This document shows, in pieces, positions 1 to 10,766 of a DNA stretch of 64,000 bases. The DNA is taken from positions 620,001-684,000 of the forward strand of contig NZ_LR594659.1 in assembly GCF_901827155.1 (NCBI RefSeq), written 5' to 3'. The position numbers were made by a program, and so were the translations under genes. The DNA is from Variovorax sp. PBL-H6 (GTDB lineage: Bacteria; Pseudomonadota; Gammaproteobacteria; Burkholderiales; Burkholderiaceae_C). The notes beneath the pieces were generated by a model, which saw only the letters and a program-made list of their open reading frames with translations, did no database searches and had not been told where the DNA came from. Numbering within the stretch: position 1 is the stretch's first letter; every line of letters begins with the position of its first letter.

Positions 1-51
1 TGTTTAGGGCGAAGTGAGTCGCCGGGTTGAACAGAGTTTTAGGAGAGTGAA

Positions 52-165
52 ATGAGAGTTTCGGCTTCGGTCAAGACCATTTGCCGCAATTGCAAGATCA
101 TCCGCCGCAAAGGTGTTGTGCGCGTGATCTGCACTGACCCGCGCCACAAGCAGCGCCAGGGTTGA
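52..165 (+). CDS. rpmJ: 50S ribosomal protein L36
   Basis: A 37-residue, very basic protein of the large ribosomal subunit, too short for most ORF cut-offs. The sequence begins [14 protein letters not shown] and carries the zinc-knuckle ligands Cys11, Cys14, Cys27 and His32, so this is the zinc-binding (C+) form of L36. AGGAGAG lies just upstream of the ATG. It is followed after 23 bp by rpsM, the normal order at the head of the alpha operon in beta-proteobacteria. The 51 bases before it hold only leader and ribosome binding site. Confidence 0.97.
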   Translation: MRVSASVKTICRNCKIIRRKGVVRVICTDPRHKQRQG

Positions 166-188
166 CCTAGAGATTTAAGAGGACGCAC

Positions 189-554
189 ATGGCACGTATT
201 GCTGGCATCAACATTCCGCCACACAAGCACGCTGAAATCGGCCTGACCGCCATCTTCGGCATCGGTCGCACCCGCGCCCGCAAGATCTGCGAAGCGAGCG
301 GTATCGAGTATTCAAAGAAGATCAAGGATCTGACTGACGCCGATCTCGAGAAGATCCGCGATCAGATCGCGCTCTTCACCATCGAGGGGGACCTGCGTCG
401 CGAGACGACGATGAACATCAAGCGCTTGATGGACATCGGCTGCTATCGCGGCTTCCGTCACCGTCGCGGCCTGCCGATGCGCGGCCAGCGCACGCGCACC
501 AACGCCCGCACCCGCAAGGGTCCGCGCAAGGCCGCGCAGTCTCTGAAGAAGTAA
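189..554 (+). CDS. rpsM: 30S ribosomal protein S13
   Basis: S13, 121 residues, in the head of the small subunit, contacting the P-site tRNA and the A-site finger of the 50S subunit. The start [10 protein letters not shown] and the GIGRTRA helix-two-turn-helix segment are typical, as is the basic Arg/Lys-rich tail ending in LKK that reaches the decoding site. Length matches the family. GAGG precedes the ATG. It lies 23 bp after rpmJ and 12 bp before rpsK in one operon. Confidence 0.98.
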   Translation: MARIAGINIPPHKHAEIGLTAIFGIGRTRARKICEASGIEYSKKIKDLTDADLEKIRDQIALFTIEGDLRRETTMNIKRLMDIGCYRGFRHRRGLPMRGQRTRTNARTRKGPRKAAQSLKK

Positions 555-566
555 GGATAGACAAGC

Positions 567-971
567 ATGGCTAAAGCTCCTGCCAACAACGCCGCACAGC
601 GCGTTCGCAAGAAGGTCCGCAAGAACGTGGCGGACGGCATCGCGCACGTGCATGCCTCGTTCAACAACACGATCATCACGATTACCGATCGCCAAGGCAA
701 CGCCCTGTCATGGGCGTCATCGGGCGGCCAGGGCTTCAAGGGCTCGCGCAAGTCGACGCCCTTCGCTGCGCAGGTTGCTTCGGAAGTTGCCGGCCGCGCT
801 GCGGTGGAACAAGGTATCAAGAATCTCGACGTAGAGATCAAAGGTCCCGGTCCGGGTCGCGAGTCTTCGGTGCGCGCGCTGGCCGCACTGGGTATCCGCA
901 TCAACTCGATCGCCGATGTGACGCCGGTTCCTCACAACGGCTGCCGTCCCCAAAAGCGCCGTCGCATTTGA
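567..971 (+). CDS. rpsK: 30S ribosomal protein S11
   Basis: S11, 134 residues, part of the 30S platform near the mRNA exit. Diagnostic segments are [16 protein letters not shown], the Gly-rich GPGPGRESS loop and the C-terminal [15 protein letters not shown], which contains the Asn-Gly site that is converted to isoaspartate in E. coli S11. Start, length and context are conventional. It is followed by a hairpin with a T-run before rpsD. Confidence 0.98.
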   Translation: MAKAPANNAAQRVRKKVRKNVADGIAHVHASFNNTIITITDRQGNALSWASSGGQGFKGSRKSTPFAAQVASEVAGRAAVEQGIKNLDVEIKGPGPGRESSVRALAALGIRINSIADVTPVPHNGCRPQKRRRI

Positions 972-985
972 GGCGAAGGCGTCTA

Positions 986-1028
986 GCGCAGCCAGCTTCC
1001 GGGCCGGCTGCGCGTTTGCTTTTTTTCA
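986..1028 (+). terminator. Intra-operon hairpin with T-run between rpsK and rpsD
   Basis: GCGCAGCC (986-993) pairs exactly with GGCTGCGC (1006-1013) around a 12-nt loop, and GTTTGC followed by a run of eight T begins a few bases later. The shape is that of an intrinsic terminator or attenuator, placed between two genes normally transcribed together. It could lower the dose of rpsD, rpoA and rplQ or separate two transcripts. No promoter is obvious between 1029 and 1103. Function is inferred from structure only. Confidence 0.5.
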
Positions 1029-1103
1029 ACAAGCCCACCGCCATCGGCACGCCGCTGATGGCTCCCGCAGACATCTGCGGCAGATGACACAAAGGAAGAT
1101 CAA

Positions 1104-1727
1104 GTGGCACGTTACCTCGGACCCAAAGCTAAACTCTCTCGCCGCGAAGGCACCGACCTGTTCCTGAAGAGCGCGCGTCGTTCTATCCAGGACAAGGCCA
1201 AGTTCGACTCCAAGCCTGGTCAGCATGGCCGCACCTCGGGTCAGCGCACATCCGACTTCGGTCTGCAGCTTCGCGAGAAGCAGAAGGTCAAGCGCATGTA
1301 CGGGGTGCTTGAGAAGCAGTTCCGCCGCTACTTCGAGGAAGCCGATCGCCGCCGCGGAAACACCGGCGCCAACCTGCTGTTCCTGCTGGAGTCGCGATTG
1401 GACAACGTCGTCTACCGAATGGGCTTCGGCTCCACGCGTGCCGAAGCGCGTCAGTTGGTCTCGCACAAGGCGATAACGGTGAATGGCCAGTCGGTCAACA
1501 TCCCGTCGTACCTCGTCAAGACGGGTGACGTAGTCGCGGTGCGCGACAAGTCCAAGAAGCAGAACCGCATTGTCGAGGCGCTGCAATTGGCCCAGCAGGT
1601 CGGCATCCCGGCTTGGGTCGAAGTGAACATCGACAAGGCCGAAGGCACGTTCAAGAAGGTACCCGATCGCGACGAATTCGGCGCTGACATCAACGAATCG
1701 CTGATCGTCGAGCTGTATTCGAGGTAA
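1104..1727 (+). CDS. rpsD: 30S ribosomal protein S4
   Basis: S4, 207 residues, a primary 16S rRNA-binding protein that nucleates 30S assembly and, in E. coli, represses its own operon. It begins [18 protein letters not shown] and has the S4 RNA-binding fold around residues 97-160 ([19 protein letters not shown]). The start codon is GTG, preceded by AAGGAAGA. Unlike the other genes here it is separated from its upstream neighbour by a 132-bp gap holding a terminator-like hairpin, so its expression may be set separately. Confidence 0.98.
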   Translation: MARYLGPKAKLSRREGTDLFLKSARRSIQDKAKFDSKPGQHGRTSGQRTSDFGLQLREKQKVKRMYGVLEKQFRRYFEEADRRRGNTGANLLFLLESRLDNVVYRMGFGSTRAEARQLVSHKAITVNGQSVNIPSYLVKTGDVVAVRDKSKKQNRIVEALQLAQQVGIPAWVEVNIDKAEGTFKKVPDRDEFGADINESLIVELYSR

Positions 1728-1855
1728 CAGGCGATAACGTGCCGCCCTTGCGCGGTCCGAATTTTTGAATCTTGTTCCCTGTCGCGGATAGCGCGACCGG
1801 GCACTTCACCAGCCTTACCGGTGTAACGAGCCGGGGGTATTGAGAGGAAGTCTGC

Positions 1856-2845
1856 ATGCAAACCACCCTGTTGAAACCCAAGACCATCCAGGTCGAGCAG
1901 TTGGCCGCCAACAAGGCGAAAGTCACGCTCGAGCCTTTCGAGCGCGGCTACGGGCATACGCTCGGCAACGCGCTGCGTCGCGTGCTGTTGTCATCGATGG
2001 TGGGTTACTCCGCCACCGAAGTGACGATCGCCGGCGTGCTGCACGAGTACTCGTCCATCGATGGCGTGCAAGAAGACGTCGTCAACATTCTGCTGAACCT
2101 CAAGGGTGTGGTGTTCAAACTCCACAACCGCGACGAGGTGACGCTGAGCCTGCGCAAGGACGGCGAAGGCGCTGTCACCGCCTCGGACATCCAGACGCCG
2201 CATGACGTGGAGATCATCAATCCCGACCACGTAATCGCGCACCTGTCGCAAGGCGGCAAGTTGGACATGCAGATCAAGGTGGAGAAGGGCCGCGGGTATG
2301 TTCCCGGAACCATGCGCCGTTATGCCGACGAACCGACCAAGTCGATCGGGCGCATCGTGCTTGACGCTTCCTTCTCGCCGGTCAAGCGCGTGAGCTACAC
2401 GGTCGAGAGCGCTCGCGTCGAGCAGCGCACCGACTTGGACAAGCTGCTGATTGAGATCGAGACCAATGGTGCGATCACGGCCGAAGACGCGGTCCGCGCC
2501 TCGGCCAAGATCTTGGTTGAGCAACTGGCCGTGTTTGCGCAGCTAGAGGGTGGTGAACTGGCCGCTTTCGATCAGCCCGCGCCGCGCAGTGCCCAGCAGT
2601 TCGACCCCATCTTGCTGCGCCCGGTTGACGAGCTCGAGCTGACCGTGCGGTCGGCCAACTGTCTGAAGGCCGAAAACATCTACTACATCGGTGACCTGAT
2701 CCAGCGTACCGAGAACGAGCTGCTGAAGACGCCGAACCTGGGTCGTAAGTCGCTCAACGAAATCAAGGAAGTGCTCGCCTCCCGCGGGCTGACTTTGGGC
2801 ATGAAGCTTGAAAGCTGGCCACCGGCCGGCCTCGACAAGCGATAA
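1856..2845 (+). CDS. rpoA: DNA-directed RNA polymerase alpha subunit
   Basis: RNA polymerase alpha, 329 residues, the standard length. The N-terminal domain (about 1-235) dimerises and carries beta and beta-prime; [15 protein letters not shown] is the conserved assembly segment. After a linker, the C-terminal domain (about 250-320) holds the helix-hairpin-helix region ([14 protein letters not shown]) that binds UP elements and activators. GAGGAAG precedes the ATG. It lies 128 bp after rpsD. Confidence 0.99.
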   Translation: MQTTLLKPKTIQVEQLAANKAKVTLEPFERGYGHTLGNALRRVLLSSMVGYSATEVTIAGVLHEYSSIDGVQEDVVNILLNLKGVVFKLHNRDEVTLSLRKDGEGAVTASDIQTPHDVEIINPDHVIAHLSQGGKLDMQIKVEKGRGYVPGTMRRYADEPTKSIGRIVLDASFSPVKRVSYTVESARVEQRTDLDKLLIEIETNGAITAEDAVRASAKILVEQLAVFAQLEGGELAAFDQPAPRSAQQFDPILLRPVDELELTVRSANCLKAENIYYIGDLIQRTENELLKTPNLGRKSLNEIKEVLASRGLTLGMKLESWPPAGLDKR

Positions 2846-2954
2846 GCCACAGGTGCAAGGTCGACCGCATGCCGCGGCAGCCTTGCTTTCGCCTCCGCGA
2901 AGCGCCTTGCAGTACCTGATACGGCTGCGAGTCTTATAAGGAAAGGAACTCACC

Positions 2955-3356
2955 ATGCGTCACGGACACGGACTCCGCAAACTCAACCGCACCAGCTCCC
3001 ATCGTTTGGCGATGCTGCAGAACATGATGAACTCGCTCATCGAGCACGAGGTCATCAAGACCACGGTCCCCAAAGCCAAGGAACTGCGCCGCGTCATCGA
3101 GCCGATGATCACTCTGGCCAAGAAGCCGACGGTCGCCAACAAGCGCCTGGCATTCAATCGCCTGCGCGACCGCGAAAGCGTGGTCAAGCTGTTCGGCGAG
3201 CTGGGGCCCCGCTACCAGGCGCGCCCGGGCGGCTACACGCGCATCTTGAAGATGGGCTTCCGCGTGGGCGATAACGCTCCCATGGCTTTGGTCGAGTTGG
3301 TCGACCGCCCCGAAATCGCCGATGCCCCTGCTGACGAGCAAACCGGTGAAGAATAA
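2955..3356 (+). CDS. rplQ: 50S ribosomal protein L17
   Basis: L17, 133 residues, near the peptide exit tunnel on the large subunit. It begins [17 protein letters not shown] and contains the [18 protein letters not shown] segment typical of the family, with a short acidic tail (ADEQTGEE). AAGGAAA precedes the ATG. It ends the alpha operon; its stop codon lies just before the -10 box of the following tRNA gene. Confidence 0.98.
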   Translation: MRHGHGLRKLNRTSSHRLAMLQNMMNSLIEHEVIKTTVPKAKELRRVIEPMITLAKKPTVANKRLAFNRLRDRESVVKLFGELGPRYQARPGGYTRILKMGFRVGDNAPMALVELVDRPEIADAPADEQTGEE

Positions 3357-3358
3357 GC

Positions 3359-3364
3359 TATAAT
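3359..3364 (+). promoter_or_regulatory. -10 box (TATAAT) for the tRNA-fMet gene
   Basis: A perfect TATAAT lies 10 bp before the mature 5' end of the tRNA and directly after the rplQ stop codon. No good -35 element is seen at 17 bp spacing; CTGACG at 3331-3336 is too far away. The tRNA may therefore be made both from this promoter and by read-through from the alpha operon. Confidence 0.5.
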
Positions 3365-3374
3365 ATTTATCTGC

Positions 3375-3451
<77 letters not shown>

Positions 3452-3484
3452 GATTTTTTACGAGTCCGAGCTTCTCGTAATTGC

Positions 3485-3514
3485 AAAACGCCCACTTTCG
3501 AGTGGGCGTTTTTG
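3485..3514 (+). terminator. Intrinsic terminator after tRNA-fMet
   Basis: ACGCCCACT (3488-3496), TTCG tetraloop, AGTGGGCGT (3501-3509), then a T-run; flanking A and T residues extend the stem. A textbook rho-independent terminator closing the ribosomal/tRNA transcription unit. Confidence 0.95.
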
Positions 3515-3857
3515 TTTCTGCAGTACGACGTGACAGCATTCGCAGTTGCCAGCGGCTGACGGACTGGTCGCCCATTTCACCATCTTGGTAGCCCTCGCAA
3601 TTAGAAAAACGGAGCCTTGGCGGGGCAGCAGGCAAATTATCCGACCCGCCCAATGCCTAGTATTTGCCTAATTTCGGCATCCGCTGGGTTGGCCCTATGC
3701 GGATTCATTGCTTGACAAGCCGCAGGTGGATGAGCCGGCCGAACGCGATCAGCTGTCGGGAAAGGCGGCGCTCGGCGGCTGGTCCGTGCATCACACGCGC
3801 GGCTAGTGCTTTCGGCCCAGGCGCAGGAACAGCATCCATGGCTAAGGCCACGGGCAC
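3515..3857. other. Intergenic region with no supported gene
   Basis: 343 bases between the terminator and the end of the convergent RidA-like gene. Open frames here are short, lack a good start signal and have no recognisable content. No tRNA, repeat copy or clear promoter was seen. Confidence 0.6.
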
Positions 3858-4253
3858 TCAGTCGGGAATGACAGCCGTGACTTCGATTTCCACCTTGGCG
3901 CTTGCTTCCACCAGCGCCGCGACTTGAACGCAGGTCATCGCCGGAAAGTTCCGACCCATCGCGTCGCGGTACACCGGCCCAAGTTCGGCCAAGCGCCGGT
4001 TGTACTCGTCCCGATCGGTCACATACCAGGTCATGCGCACCATGTGCTCTGGACCCGCGCCGCCTGCGCTCAGGATCTCTACGATGTTGCGCAGCGCTTG
4101 GCCGGCCTGCGCGATGAAGTCGTCGGAGACGAACTGCTGCTGGGCATTCCAGCCCACCTGCCCGCCAACGAAGATCATCGTGCCCCGAGCGGCGACGCCG
4201 TTCGCGTAGCCCTTGGGGGGTGCCCAGCCGGGCGGTTGCAAGAGTTTGTTCAT
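3858..4253 (-). CDS. RidA/YjgF-family enamine/imine deaminase
   Basis: 131 residues, starting [10 protein letters not shown]. RidA-family trimers hydrolyse enamine/imine intermediates to the keto compound and ammonia. Family features are VAARGTMIFVGGQVGW, the central ALRNIVEIL and the C-terminal active-site stretch FPAMTCVQVAALVEASAKVE. The start was chosen because its ATG overlaps the ligase stop (ATGA, 4250-4253), although the frame is open further upstream. It is the last gene of the 2-aminobenzoate operon. The ring-cleaved or dearomatised anthranilyl-CoA product is an enamine, so a dedicated deaminase here makes chemical sense. That role is inferred; a housekeeping RidA function is the alternative. 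Confidence 0.85.
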   Translation of the reverse strand: MNKLLQPPGWAPPKGYANGVAARGTMIFVGGQVGWNAQQQFVSDDFIAQAGQALRNIVEILSAGGAGPEHMVRMTWYVTDRDEYNRRLAELGPVYRDAMGRNFPAMTCVQVAALVEASAKVEIEVTAVIPD

Positions 4254-5866
4254 GGTGTCATCTGCCTCAGTTTGAATCGTTGGAGCTTTCCGGTTTCGGT
4301 TCGCGGCAAGCCGCCAACGAACTCGATCTCCCGTGGATATTTGAAGGGCGCAATGGTGGCCTTGACGTGATCCTGGAGCGCCTTGACCAGGGCTGCATCG
4401 CCGGTGTGGCCGGGCTTGAGCACGCAGAAGGCCTTGACGATCATCCCGCGCTCCTCGTCCGGCTTGCCGATCACGCCACACTCGGCGACGGCGGGGTGCT
4501 TGAGCAGCGCATCTTCGACCTCCGGTCCGCCCACGTTGTAGCCGGCCGTGATGATCATGTCGTCGGCGCGCGATTGATAGAAAAAGTAGCCATCTTCATC
4601 CTGCACGAAGGCGTCGCCCGGATAGTTCCAGCCGTCCTTCACGTAGTCGGTCTGGCGCGGGTCATCGAGGTAGCGGCAGCCGACCGGACCGATCAGGGCC
4701 AGCTTGCCGACAGTGCCGCGCGGCAGCTCGTTCCCCTCGTCATCGACTACCTTTGCGGTGAAGCCAGGCACGACCTTGCCCACTGCGCCGCGTCGGACTT
4801 CGTCGCCGGCTGACGAGATGTAGATGTGGAACACCTCGGTGCCGCCGATGCCATCCAGCATCTCGATGCCACAAGCCTCCTTCCACAGCTTGCGCGTCGC
4901 ATCCGGAAGCGCCTCCCCGGCGCTGACGCTGATCCGCAGCGTTGGCACGCCCGAGGCTTTGGCAAATGGCGCCATTTGCCGATAAAAGGTGGGCGCGGTA
5001 TAGCAGATCGTGGCGCCCACGTCGCGGATGGCCTCGACCATGCTCTCCGGCGTATACGGGCCATCGTTGAAATAAACGGAGGCGCCAGCCCACATCGGGA
5101 AAATCAACAGCCCGCCGAGCCCGAAGGTAAAGGCCAAGGGCGGCGAGCCCAGCACGATGTCTTCGCTGCGGGCCCGCAGCACGTGGCGCGGCCAGGTCTC
5201 GCACATCGCGAGTACGTCGCGATGCGTGGTCACCGGCGCTTTCGGCTTGCCGGTCGTGCCGGACGTGAAGGCCAGCAGGGCGATATCGTCTGCGGCGGTG
5301 GGGCAGGCCTTGAACACGCCAGACTTGGCACCGGCGCGGGTCTCCAGAGAGCCAGGCACCTTGGGCTCATTGAACGCGATCACCGTCTCGAGCACCGGAT
5401 GGGCCTCCTGTGCGCTCCGGATCTCACCCAGCAAGCGGCCGTCACACAGTGCGACCGTGGGCCGTGCCTTCTCAATGATGTCGCCCAATTCCTTGGCGCG
5501 CAGCAATGGCATGGTGGCGACGGCGATGAGCCCTGCCTTCACGACCGCGAGCCATCCCAGCGCCATCGCGATCGAATTGCCGCCACGCAACAGCACGCGG
5601 TTGCCGGGCACCAAGCCGAGGTCTTCCACCAGCACCTGCGCGATACGGTTCACCTCCGCAGCGGCTTCGGAATAACTCAGCGTACGCGCAGGCGAGCGCA
5701 GCATCGGTTGTCTTGCCCAGGGCTTGGAGGCGGCCTTGTCCAGCAGTTCCTCGACCAGGTTCAACTGGGCCGGAAGCCGCAACTCCGGCAGGTCGTAGCG
5801 GAACATCGGCAATTGCTCCGCTGGCGGCAGCCGATCGTGAACGAAGCGATCCACCTGGGCGCTCAC
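4250..5866 (-). CDS. abmG: 2-aminobenzoate (anthranilate)-CoA ligase
   Basis: 538 residues, ANL superfamily. It activates an aromatic acid to its CoA thioester with ATP, in the cytoplasm. Core motifs are the P-loop-like [10 protein letters not shown] (about 183-192), the GIGGTEVFH acyl-pocket motif, and the adenylation signature [10 protein letters not shown]. The C-terminal hinge lysine lies in [10 protein letters not shown]. Sequence alone fits the benzoate/2-aminobenzoate ligase group. The neighbouring anthranilyl-CoA monooxygenase/reductase fusion points to 2-aminobenzoate as substrate. Translation starts at GTG, overlapping the stop of the acyl-CoA dehydrogenase gene (GTGA, 5863-5866). 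Benzoate or salicylate specificity cannot be excluded without assay. Confidence 0.82.
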   Translation of the reverse strand: MSAQVDRFVHDRLPPAEQLPMFRYDLPELRLPAQLNLVEELLDKAASKPWARQPMLRSPARTLSYSEAAAEVNRIAQVLVEDLGLVPGNRVLLRGGNSIAMALGWLAVVKAGLIAVATMPLLRAKELGDIIEKARPTVALCDGRLLGEIRSAQEAHPVLETVIAFNEPKVPGSLETRAGAKSGVFKACPTAADDIALLAFTSGTTGKPKAPVTTHRDVLAMCETWPRHVLRARSEDIVLGSPPLAFTFGLGGLLIFPMWAGASVYFNDGPYTPESMVEAIRDVGATICYTAPTFYRQMAPFAKASGVPTLRISVSAGEALPDATRKLWKEACGIEMLDGIGGTEVFHIYISSAGDEVRRGAVGKVVPGFTAKVVDDEGNELPRGTVGKLALIGPVGCRYLDDPRQTDYVKDGWNYPGDAFVQDEDGYFFYQSRADDMIITAGYNVGGPEVEDALLKHPAVAECGVIGKPDEERGMIVKAFCVLKPGHTGDAALVKALQDHVKATIAPFKYPREIEFVGGLPRTETGKLQRFKLRQMTP

Positions 5867-7059
5867 GACATGCTCCGCAACACGGCCTTGCCGATGATCA
5901 GCTGCTGCACCTCCGTCGCGCCTTCATAAATCCGCAGAGAACGGATGTCACGGTAGAGGCTCTCGACCTTGCTGCCCACCTTGACGCCCAGGCCGCCGTG
6001 CATCTGCAGCGCCATGTCGATCACGCGGCTTGCGTTCTCGGTGGCGCACATCTTGGCCATGGCGGCGGCGGCGGTGATGTCTCCGGCCGGGGGAGCGCCG
6101 CGACGCTCGCTGTCGTCGCGCATCCACGCGGCCCGGTAAGTCAGCAGCGCGGCGCTGTCGACCAGCGCTGCCATCTCGCCAAGCTTGGCTTGCGTAAGCT
6201 GGAAGTCCGCCAACCTCTGCCCGAACATGCGGCGGTTGCTCGCATGCCGCACGGCGTCTGCCAGCGCACGGCGCGCCATGCCGAGTGCGGCCCCGGCGAC
6301 CGAGGCACGAAAGATGTCGAGCGTGCGCATGGCGAGCTTGAAGCCGCCGTTCAGCTCGCCCAGCTGGGCTTCACGCGGGACTGCGCAGGCCTCGAAGCGC
6401 AGCGTGGCCAGCGGATGCGGCGCCATCACTTCGATGTGTTCCGAGGTGTCGAGACCCGGAGCGCTCGCATCGACGACGAAGGCCGTGATGCCGCGCGAAC
6501 CTGCCGCCGGATCGGTCTTGGCGAACACGCAATAAAAATCAGCGATGCCACCGTTGCTGATCCAGGTCTTCTGGCCATCGAGGCGCCAGCCTTGCGGCGT
6601 TGCAACAGCCTGCATCGCCATCGCGCCCACGTCCGAGCCGGCTTCGGGCTCGCTGAGCGCGAAGGCCGCGATCTTGTCTCCGCGCGCCACGGCGCCCAGG
6701 TAGTCGCGCTGCTGCGCGGCGCTGCCCGCCAGCGTAATCGCGCCGCTGCCCAGGCCCTGCATGGCGAAGGCGAAATCCGCCAGCGGCGAATGGAAGGCCA
6801 GCGTCTCGCGCAGCAGCACCAATGCGCGAGAGTCGAGGCGTTCCAGCGCGCCGCCCGACGCGGCCGGCACGCAATAGCGCAGCCAGCCGCCCTGGCCAAG
6901 GCGCTTCACCCAATCGCGGCAGGCGGCGCGGTCGTCGCGCTCGTCCACCGATTGCGCCGCCGCCCAGGGCAGCAGCTCGCGTGACAGCGCGCGGTGCGCG
7001 TCATCGAAAAAGGGCAGCGCCAGATGCGCTGTGGAGGGGGGCGTTGCGGATGCAGTCAT
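5863..7059 (-). CDS. Acyl-CoA dehydrogenase of the 2-aminobenzoyl-CoA pathway
   Basis: 398 residues, FAD-dependent acyl-CoA dehydrogenase fold. [16 protein letters not shown] and the [12 protein letters not shown] segment form the FAD/substrate site, and the C-terminal [14 protein letters not shown] contains the glutamate used as catalytic base in the short/medium-chain families. It probably oxidises a cyclic or ring-opened CoA ester formed after anthranilyl-CoA dearomatisation. It begins 4 bp after the hydratase stop and overlaps the ligase start, so the genes are translationally coupled. The exact substrate is inferred from context. Confidence 0.85.
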   Translation of the reverse strand: MTASATPPSTAHLALPFFDDAHRALSRELLPWAAAQSVDERDDRAACRDWVKRLGQGGWLRYCVPAASGGALERLDSRALVLLRETLAFHSPLADFAFAMQGLGSGAITLAGSAAQQRDYLGAVARGDKIAAFALSEPEAGSDVGAMAMQAVATPQGWRLDGQKTWISNGGIADFYCVFAKTDPAAGSRGITAFVVDASAPGLDTSEHIEVMAPHPLATLRFEACAVPREAQLGELNGGFKLAMRTLDIFRASVAGAALGMARRALADAVRHASNRRMFGQRLADFQLTQAKLGEMAALVDSAALLTYRAAWMRDDSERRGAPPAGDITAAAAMAKMCATENASRVIDMALQMHGGLGVKVGSKVESLYRDIRSLRIYEGATEVQQLIIGKAVLRSMS

Positions 7060-7063
7060 CGCT

Positions 7064-7918
7064 TCAGTCCCCCCCGAACACCGGCTTGCGCTTGGCCGCG
7101 AAGGCCTCGAAGGCTCGCTTGAAGTCCTCGGTCTGCATGCAGATCGCCTGGGCCTGGGCTTCGGCCTCGATCGCCTGATCGATGGTCATCGCCCATTCCT
7201 GGGACAGCATGGTCTTGGTCATGCCGTGCGCGAAACTCGGCCCTTCGGCCAGCTTGCGCGCAATAGTGGTGGCGGCGGACAGGAGCGCATCGCCCTCGTG
7301 CAAGGCATTGAAAAAGCCCCAGGCCTGGCCCTCTTGCGCCGTCATGGCGCGGCCGGTGAACAGCAGCTCCGAGGCGCGGCCCTGGCCGATCACACGCGGC
7401 AGCAATGCGCAGGCCCCCATGTCGGCGCCGGCCAGCCCGACGCGCGTGAACAGAAAGGCGGTATTGGTGGATGGCGTGCCGTAGCGCAGGTCGCACGCCA
7501 GCGCAATCATCGCGCCTGCGCCCCCGCACACGCCGTCGATCGCGCCCACGATGGGCTGCGGGCAATGGCGCATCGCCTTCACCAGGTCGCCCGTCATGCG
7601 CGTGAACTCCAGCAGCTCCGGCATGCGCATCTTGGTCAGCGGGCCGATGATTTCGTGCACGTCCCCGCCGGAGCAGAAGTTGCCGCCCGCGCCCGTCACC
7701 ACGATCGCCTTGACGTCGGTCGCGAAGTTCAGCGCACGGAACAGGTCGCGCAGCTCTGCATAGGAGTCGAAGGTCAACGGATTCTTGCGTTCCGGCCGGT
7801 TCAGGGTGATGGTGCCGACACCGGCCTCGAAGGCCCAGCTGAAGTGCTCGGCCCGGTAGGCGGATTTAGGTTCGAATTGCGCATGCATGGGATTGCCTGC
7901 GCCGATGTAGTGCTTCAT
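7064..7918 (-). CDS. Enoyl-CoA hydratase/isomerase family protein
   Basis: 284 residues, crotonase superfamily. The CoA-binding oxyanion-hole segment [15 protein letters not shown] and the second oxyanion-hole motif [18 protein letters not shown] are clear. It likely hydrates or cleaves a ring-derived CoA intermediate in the anthranilate operon. The start MKHYIGAGN was chosen because its ATG overlaps the MarR gene stop (ATGA, 7915-7918); the frame stays open upstream but only as shadow of the MarR gene. Substrate not known. Confidence 0.85.
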   Translation of the reverse strand: MKHYIGAGNPMHAQFEPKSAYRAEHFSWAFEAGVGTITLNRPERKNPLTFDSYAELRDLFRALNFATDVKAIVVTGAGGNFCSGGDVHEIIGPLTKMRMPELLEFTRMTGDLVKAMRHCPQPIVGAIDGVCGGAGAMIALACDLRYGTPSTNTAFLFTRVGLAGADMGACALLPRVIGQGRASELLFTGRAMTAQEGQAWGFFNALHEGDALLSAATTIARKLAEGPSFAHGMTKTMLSQEWAMTIDQAIEAEAQAQAICMQTEDFKRAFEAFAAKRKPVFGGD

Positions 7919-8391
7919 ACGGCCTCCGCCAGTTGCTGATGGGAATGCTGCTTGACCTTGCCGAGCAGCTTGTGCAGTTGCGCGATCTCCTTGGCATTGA
8001 GCGCTGCGAAAGCGTCGACGATCCATGCCTCGTGCTGCTGTGCCATGTCGTTGAAGAGCCGCCGCCCGCGCGGCGTGAGGCGCACGCGCCAGGCGCGGCG
8101 GTCGCCTTCCACATCGACGCGCTCGACGAGCCCTTCGGCCACCAGCTGGTCGGTGACGCCGGTGACGTTGCCGCCCGTCACCATCATTCGGCGCGACAAC
8201 TCGTTCATCTTGAGCCCGTCGGGTGCGCGTTCCAGCTGCGACATGAGGTCGAAGCGGGGCAGGGTGGTGCCGAACCGTTCGCGCAGCTCGTTGCGCACCT
8301 GCTTTTCGATCAGCTGCGTGCAGGTCAGGAGTCGCAGCCAGAGCCGCAGCTCCTCCGGATGCTCGCTGTGGGCGCGTGCTTCGAGGTCCAT
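7915..8391 (-). CDS. MarR-family transcriptional regulator
   Basis: 158 residues with the MarR winged helix: recognition region [19 protein letters not shown] and wing [18 protein letters not shown]. It is the second gene of the operon, directly after the monooxygenase/reductase gene and overlapping the hydratase gene. MarR regulators of aromatic pathways commonly sense the acyl-CoA intermediate. The palindrome at 10767-10780 before the first gene is its probable operator, giving autoregulated repression relieved by an anthranilyl-CoA-type ligand. Ligand identity is inference. Confidence 0.9.
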   Translation of the reverse strand: MDLEARAHSEHPEELRLWLRLLTCTQLIEKQVRNELRERFGTTLPRFDLMSQLERAPDGLKMNELSRRMMVTGGNVTGVTDQLVAEGLVERVDVEGDRRAWRVRLTPRGRRLFNDMAQQHEAWIVDAFAALNAKEIAQLHKLLGKVKQHSHQQLAEAV

Positions 8392-8393
8392 GC

Positions 8394-10757
8394 TTATTGC
8401 TCCTCCTCGGCATTGCGCGGCACTGCGCTCGCTGCCATTGCCGCGGCGAGTTGCTGCTGTTTGGCAATCTCGCGGTACATCTGGTCGCGGCCGCTCAGGT
8501 ATTGCCTCGGCCACTCGACGTCGCGGCTCTGGAGCTTGGCAGTCTCGTGAAGGGTCCAGGCCGGATCGGCCAAATGCGGCCGCGCGATGGCGCAAAGGTC
8601 GGCTCGGCCCGCAGCGATGATGCTGTTGGCTTGGTCGGCATCGGTGATGGCGCCCACTGCAATCGTCGAGATGCCCACCTCGTTGCGGATGCGGTCGGCA
8701 AAAGGCGTCTGGTACATGCGGCCGTACACCGGCTTGGCGGCGCGCGTGGTCTGGCCAGACGAGACGTCGATGAAGTCGCAACCCGCTTCCTTGAACATGC
8801 GTGCCACGGCGACGGCATCCGCATCGGTATTGCCGCCTGGCGCCCAATCATGGGCCGAGATGCGCACGCTCATCGGCTTGTCCTCGGGCCAGGCTGCCCG
8901 CATCGCGCGAAAGACTTCCAGCGGATAGCGGCAGCGGTTCTCGAGGCTGCCGCCGTACTCGTCGGTTCGCAGGTTGGTCAGCGGGCTGACGAAGGAGGCC
9001 AGCAGGTAGCCGTGCGCGCAGTGCAGCTCGAGCCAGTCGAAGCCTGCTTCGGCCGCACGCCGTGTCGAAGCCACGAATTGCTCGCGCAACTCATCCATCT
9101 GGGCGCGCGTCATCGCCGCGGGCAACTGATTTTGTTCTCCGTACGCCACGGGGCTGGCGGCGATCAGCGGCCAGTTGCCTTTCGGCAGCGGCTCATCGAT
9201 GGCTTCCCAGCCGAGTTGTGTGGAGCCCTTCGGTCCGCTGTGGCCCAGCTGCATGCCGATCTTTGCGCTGGTCTGTGAGTGGACGAAGTCGACGATGCGC
9301 TCGAAGGCGGCCGACTGCGCATCGTTGTAGAGCCCGGTGCAACCCGGCGTGATGCGCCCTTCCGGTGTGGGACTTGTCATCTCCACGAAAACGATGGCGG
9401 CGCCGCCGAGCGCGCGGGCGCCAAGGTGCACGAGCAGAAAATCCTGCGGCACGCCATCCACCGAGCTGTAGGTCGCCATCGGCGAGACCATGATGCGGTT
9501 CTTGAGCGTCAGGCCACGCACCTTCAGTGGCATCAGCATGGGCGGCAGGGGCTTGCCGCCCGAGAGCCATTTCTCGTAGCCGCCCAGCCATTGCGTGTCA
9601 CGCAGTCGCAGGTTCTCATGGCTGATGCGCTGCGAGCGCGTCAGCAGCGAGTAGGCGAACTGCTCGATCTCCATGCCTGTATAGCGCTTCACGTTCTCGA
9701 ACCACTCGGTCGAGTTGCGTGCTGCGTTCTGGATCTTCAGCACCTCGACGCTGCGCCGCGCTTCGTAGGCCTCGATGACGTCATCGACCTCGCCGCCGCG
9801 CTCGAACTCGTTGCACAGGTCGATCGCGTCTTCGAGTGCCAGCTTGGTGCCCGAGCCGATCGAGAAATGAGCCGTGTGCGCCGCATCGCCCATCAGCACC
9901 ACAGGCACGCTCTTGCCGTGAACCTCGATGCGGTGCGTCCAGTGCTTGCAGACCACGCGCGGGAAGCGGATCCAGTTGGCAGAGCCGCGCAGGTGGGTTG
10001 CGTTGCTGATCAGCGCGTGCCCGTCCAGGTACTTCGCGAACATCTTCTCGCAGAACGCAACGGCCTCGGGCTGCTCCATCTGGTCCAGGCCATGGGCCTT
10101 CCAGACCTCCTCGGGCGTCTCCACGATGAAGGTCGAGGTCTTGTCGTCGAACTGGTAGGCATGCGCCTGGAACCAGCCATGCTCCGTCTGTTCGAAGGCG
10201 AAGGTGAAGGCATCGAAGGTCTGGTGCGTGCCGAGCCAGACGAAACGGCACTGGCGCAGGTCGACGTCGGGCTCGAACACTTCGGCATAGCGCTGGCGGA
10301 TGCGGCTGTTGAGGCCGTCGCTGGCGATCACCAGGTCGGCGTTGTACTGGGCAGCAAGGGCCTGGTCGTCCGTCACGTCGGTCTCGAACACCAGCTTGAC
10401 GCCCAAGGCCAGGCAGCGCTCCTGCAGGATGTTGAGCAGCCGTTTGCGCCCGATGCCGCAGAACCCGTGGCCCCCCGAGCGCACCTGGCGGCCCTTGAAG
10501 AAGACCTGGATGTCGTCCCAATGATGAAACTCGTCGCCGATCAGCGCGGCGGTCTGCGGGTCGGCTGCGCGCAGGTTGTCCAGCGTCTGGTCGCTCAGCA
10601 CCACGCCCCACCCGAAGGTGTCGAAGGGGCGGTTGCGTTCGACGACGGTGACCTCGAGGCCGGGCTGCCTGGCCTTCATCAGGAGCGCGAAGTAGAGGCC
10701 GGCGGGGCCGCCGCCGATGCACAGGATGCGCTGCAGGTTGGGTGCTGAGCTATTCAT
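8394..10757 (-). CDS. Bifunctional 2-aminobenzoyl-CoA monooxygenase/reductase (salicylyl-CoA 5-hydroxylase-like)
   Basis: 787 residues, a fusion of two flavoenzymes. The N-terminal half (about 1-390) is an FAD aromatic monooxygenase with [14 protein letters not shown] at residues 12-25 and the second FAD motif [14 protein letters not shown] near 290. The C-terminal half (about 405-765) is an old-yellow-enzyme FMN barrel starting [14 protein letters not shown]. The same fusion in Azoarcus evansii hydroxylates and then reduces 2-aminobenzoyl-CoA, giving a non-aromatic amino-oxocyclohexene-CoA without ring cleavage by a dioxygenase. It leads the operon; its stop lies 2 bp before the MarR start. 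Database names often read salicylyl-CoA 5-hydroxylase, which remains possible. Confidence 0.88.
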   Translation of the reverse strand: MNSSAPNLQRILCIGGGPAGLYFALLMKARQPGLEVTVVERNRPFDTFGWGVVLSDQTLDNLRAADPQTAALIGDEFHHWDDIQVFFKGRQVRSGGHGFCGIGRKRLLNILQERCLALGVKLVFETDVTDDQALAAQYNADLVIASDGLNSRIRQRYAEVFEPDVDLRQCRFVWLGTHQTFDAFTFAFEQTEHGWFQAHAYQFDDKTSTFIVETPEEVWKAHGLDQMEQPEAVAFCEKMFAKYLDGHALISNATHLRGSANWIRFPRVVCKHWTHRIEVHGKSVPVVLMGDAAHTAHFSIGSGTKLALEDAIDLCNEFERGGEVDDVIEAYEARRSVEVLKIQNAARNSTEWFENVKRYTGMEIEQFAYSLLTRSQRISHENLRLRDTQWLGGYEKWLSGGKPLPPMLMPLKVRGLTLKNRIMVSPMATYSSVDGVPQDFLLVHLGARALGGAAIVFVEMTSPTPEGRITPGCTGLYNDAQSAAFERIVDFVHSQTSAKIGMQLGHSGPKGSTQLGWEAIDEPLPKGNWPLIAASPVAYGEQNQLPAAMTRAQMDELREQFVASTRRAAEAGFDWLELHCAHGYLLASFVSPLTNLRTDEYGGSLENRCRYPLEVFRAMRAAWPEDKPMSVRISAHDWAPGGNTDADAVAVARMFKEAGCDFIDVSSGQTTRAAKPVYGRMYQTPFADRIRNEVGISTIAVGAITDADQANSIIAAGRADLCAIARPHLADPAWTLHETAKLQSRDVEWPRQYLSGRDQMYREIAKQQQLAAAMAASAVPRNAEEEQ

Positions 10758-10766
10758 GGATCAATA

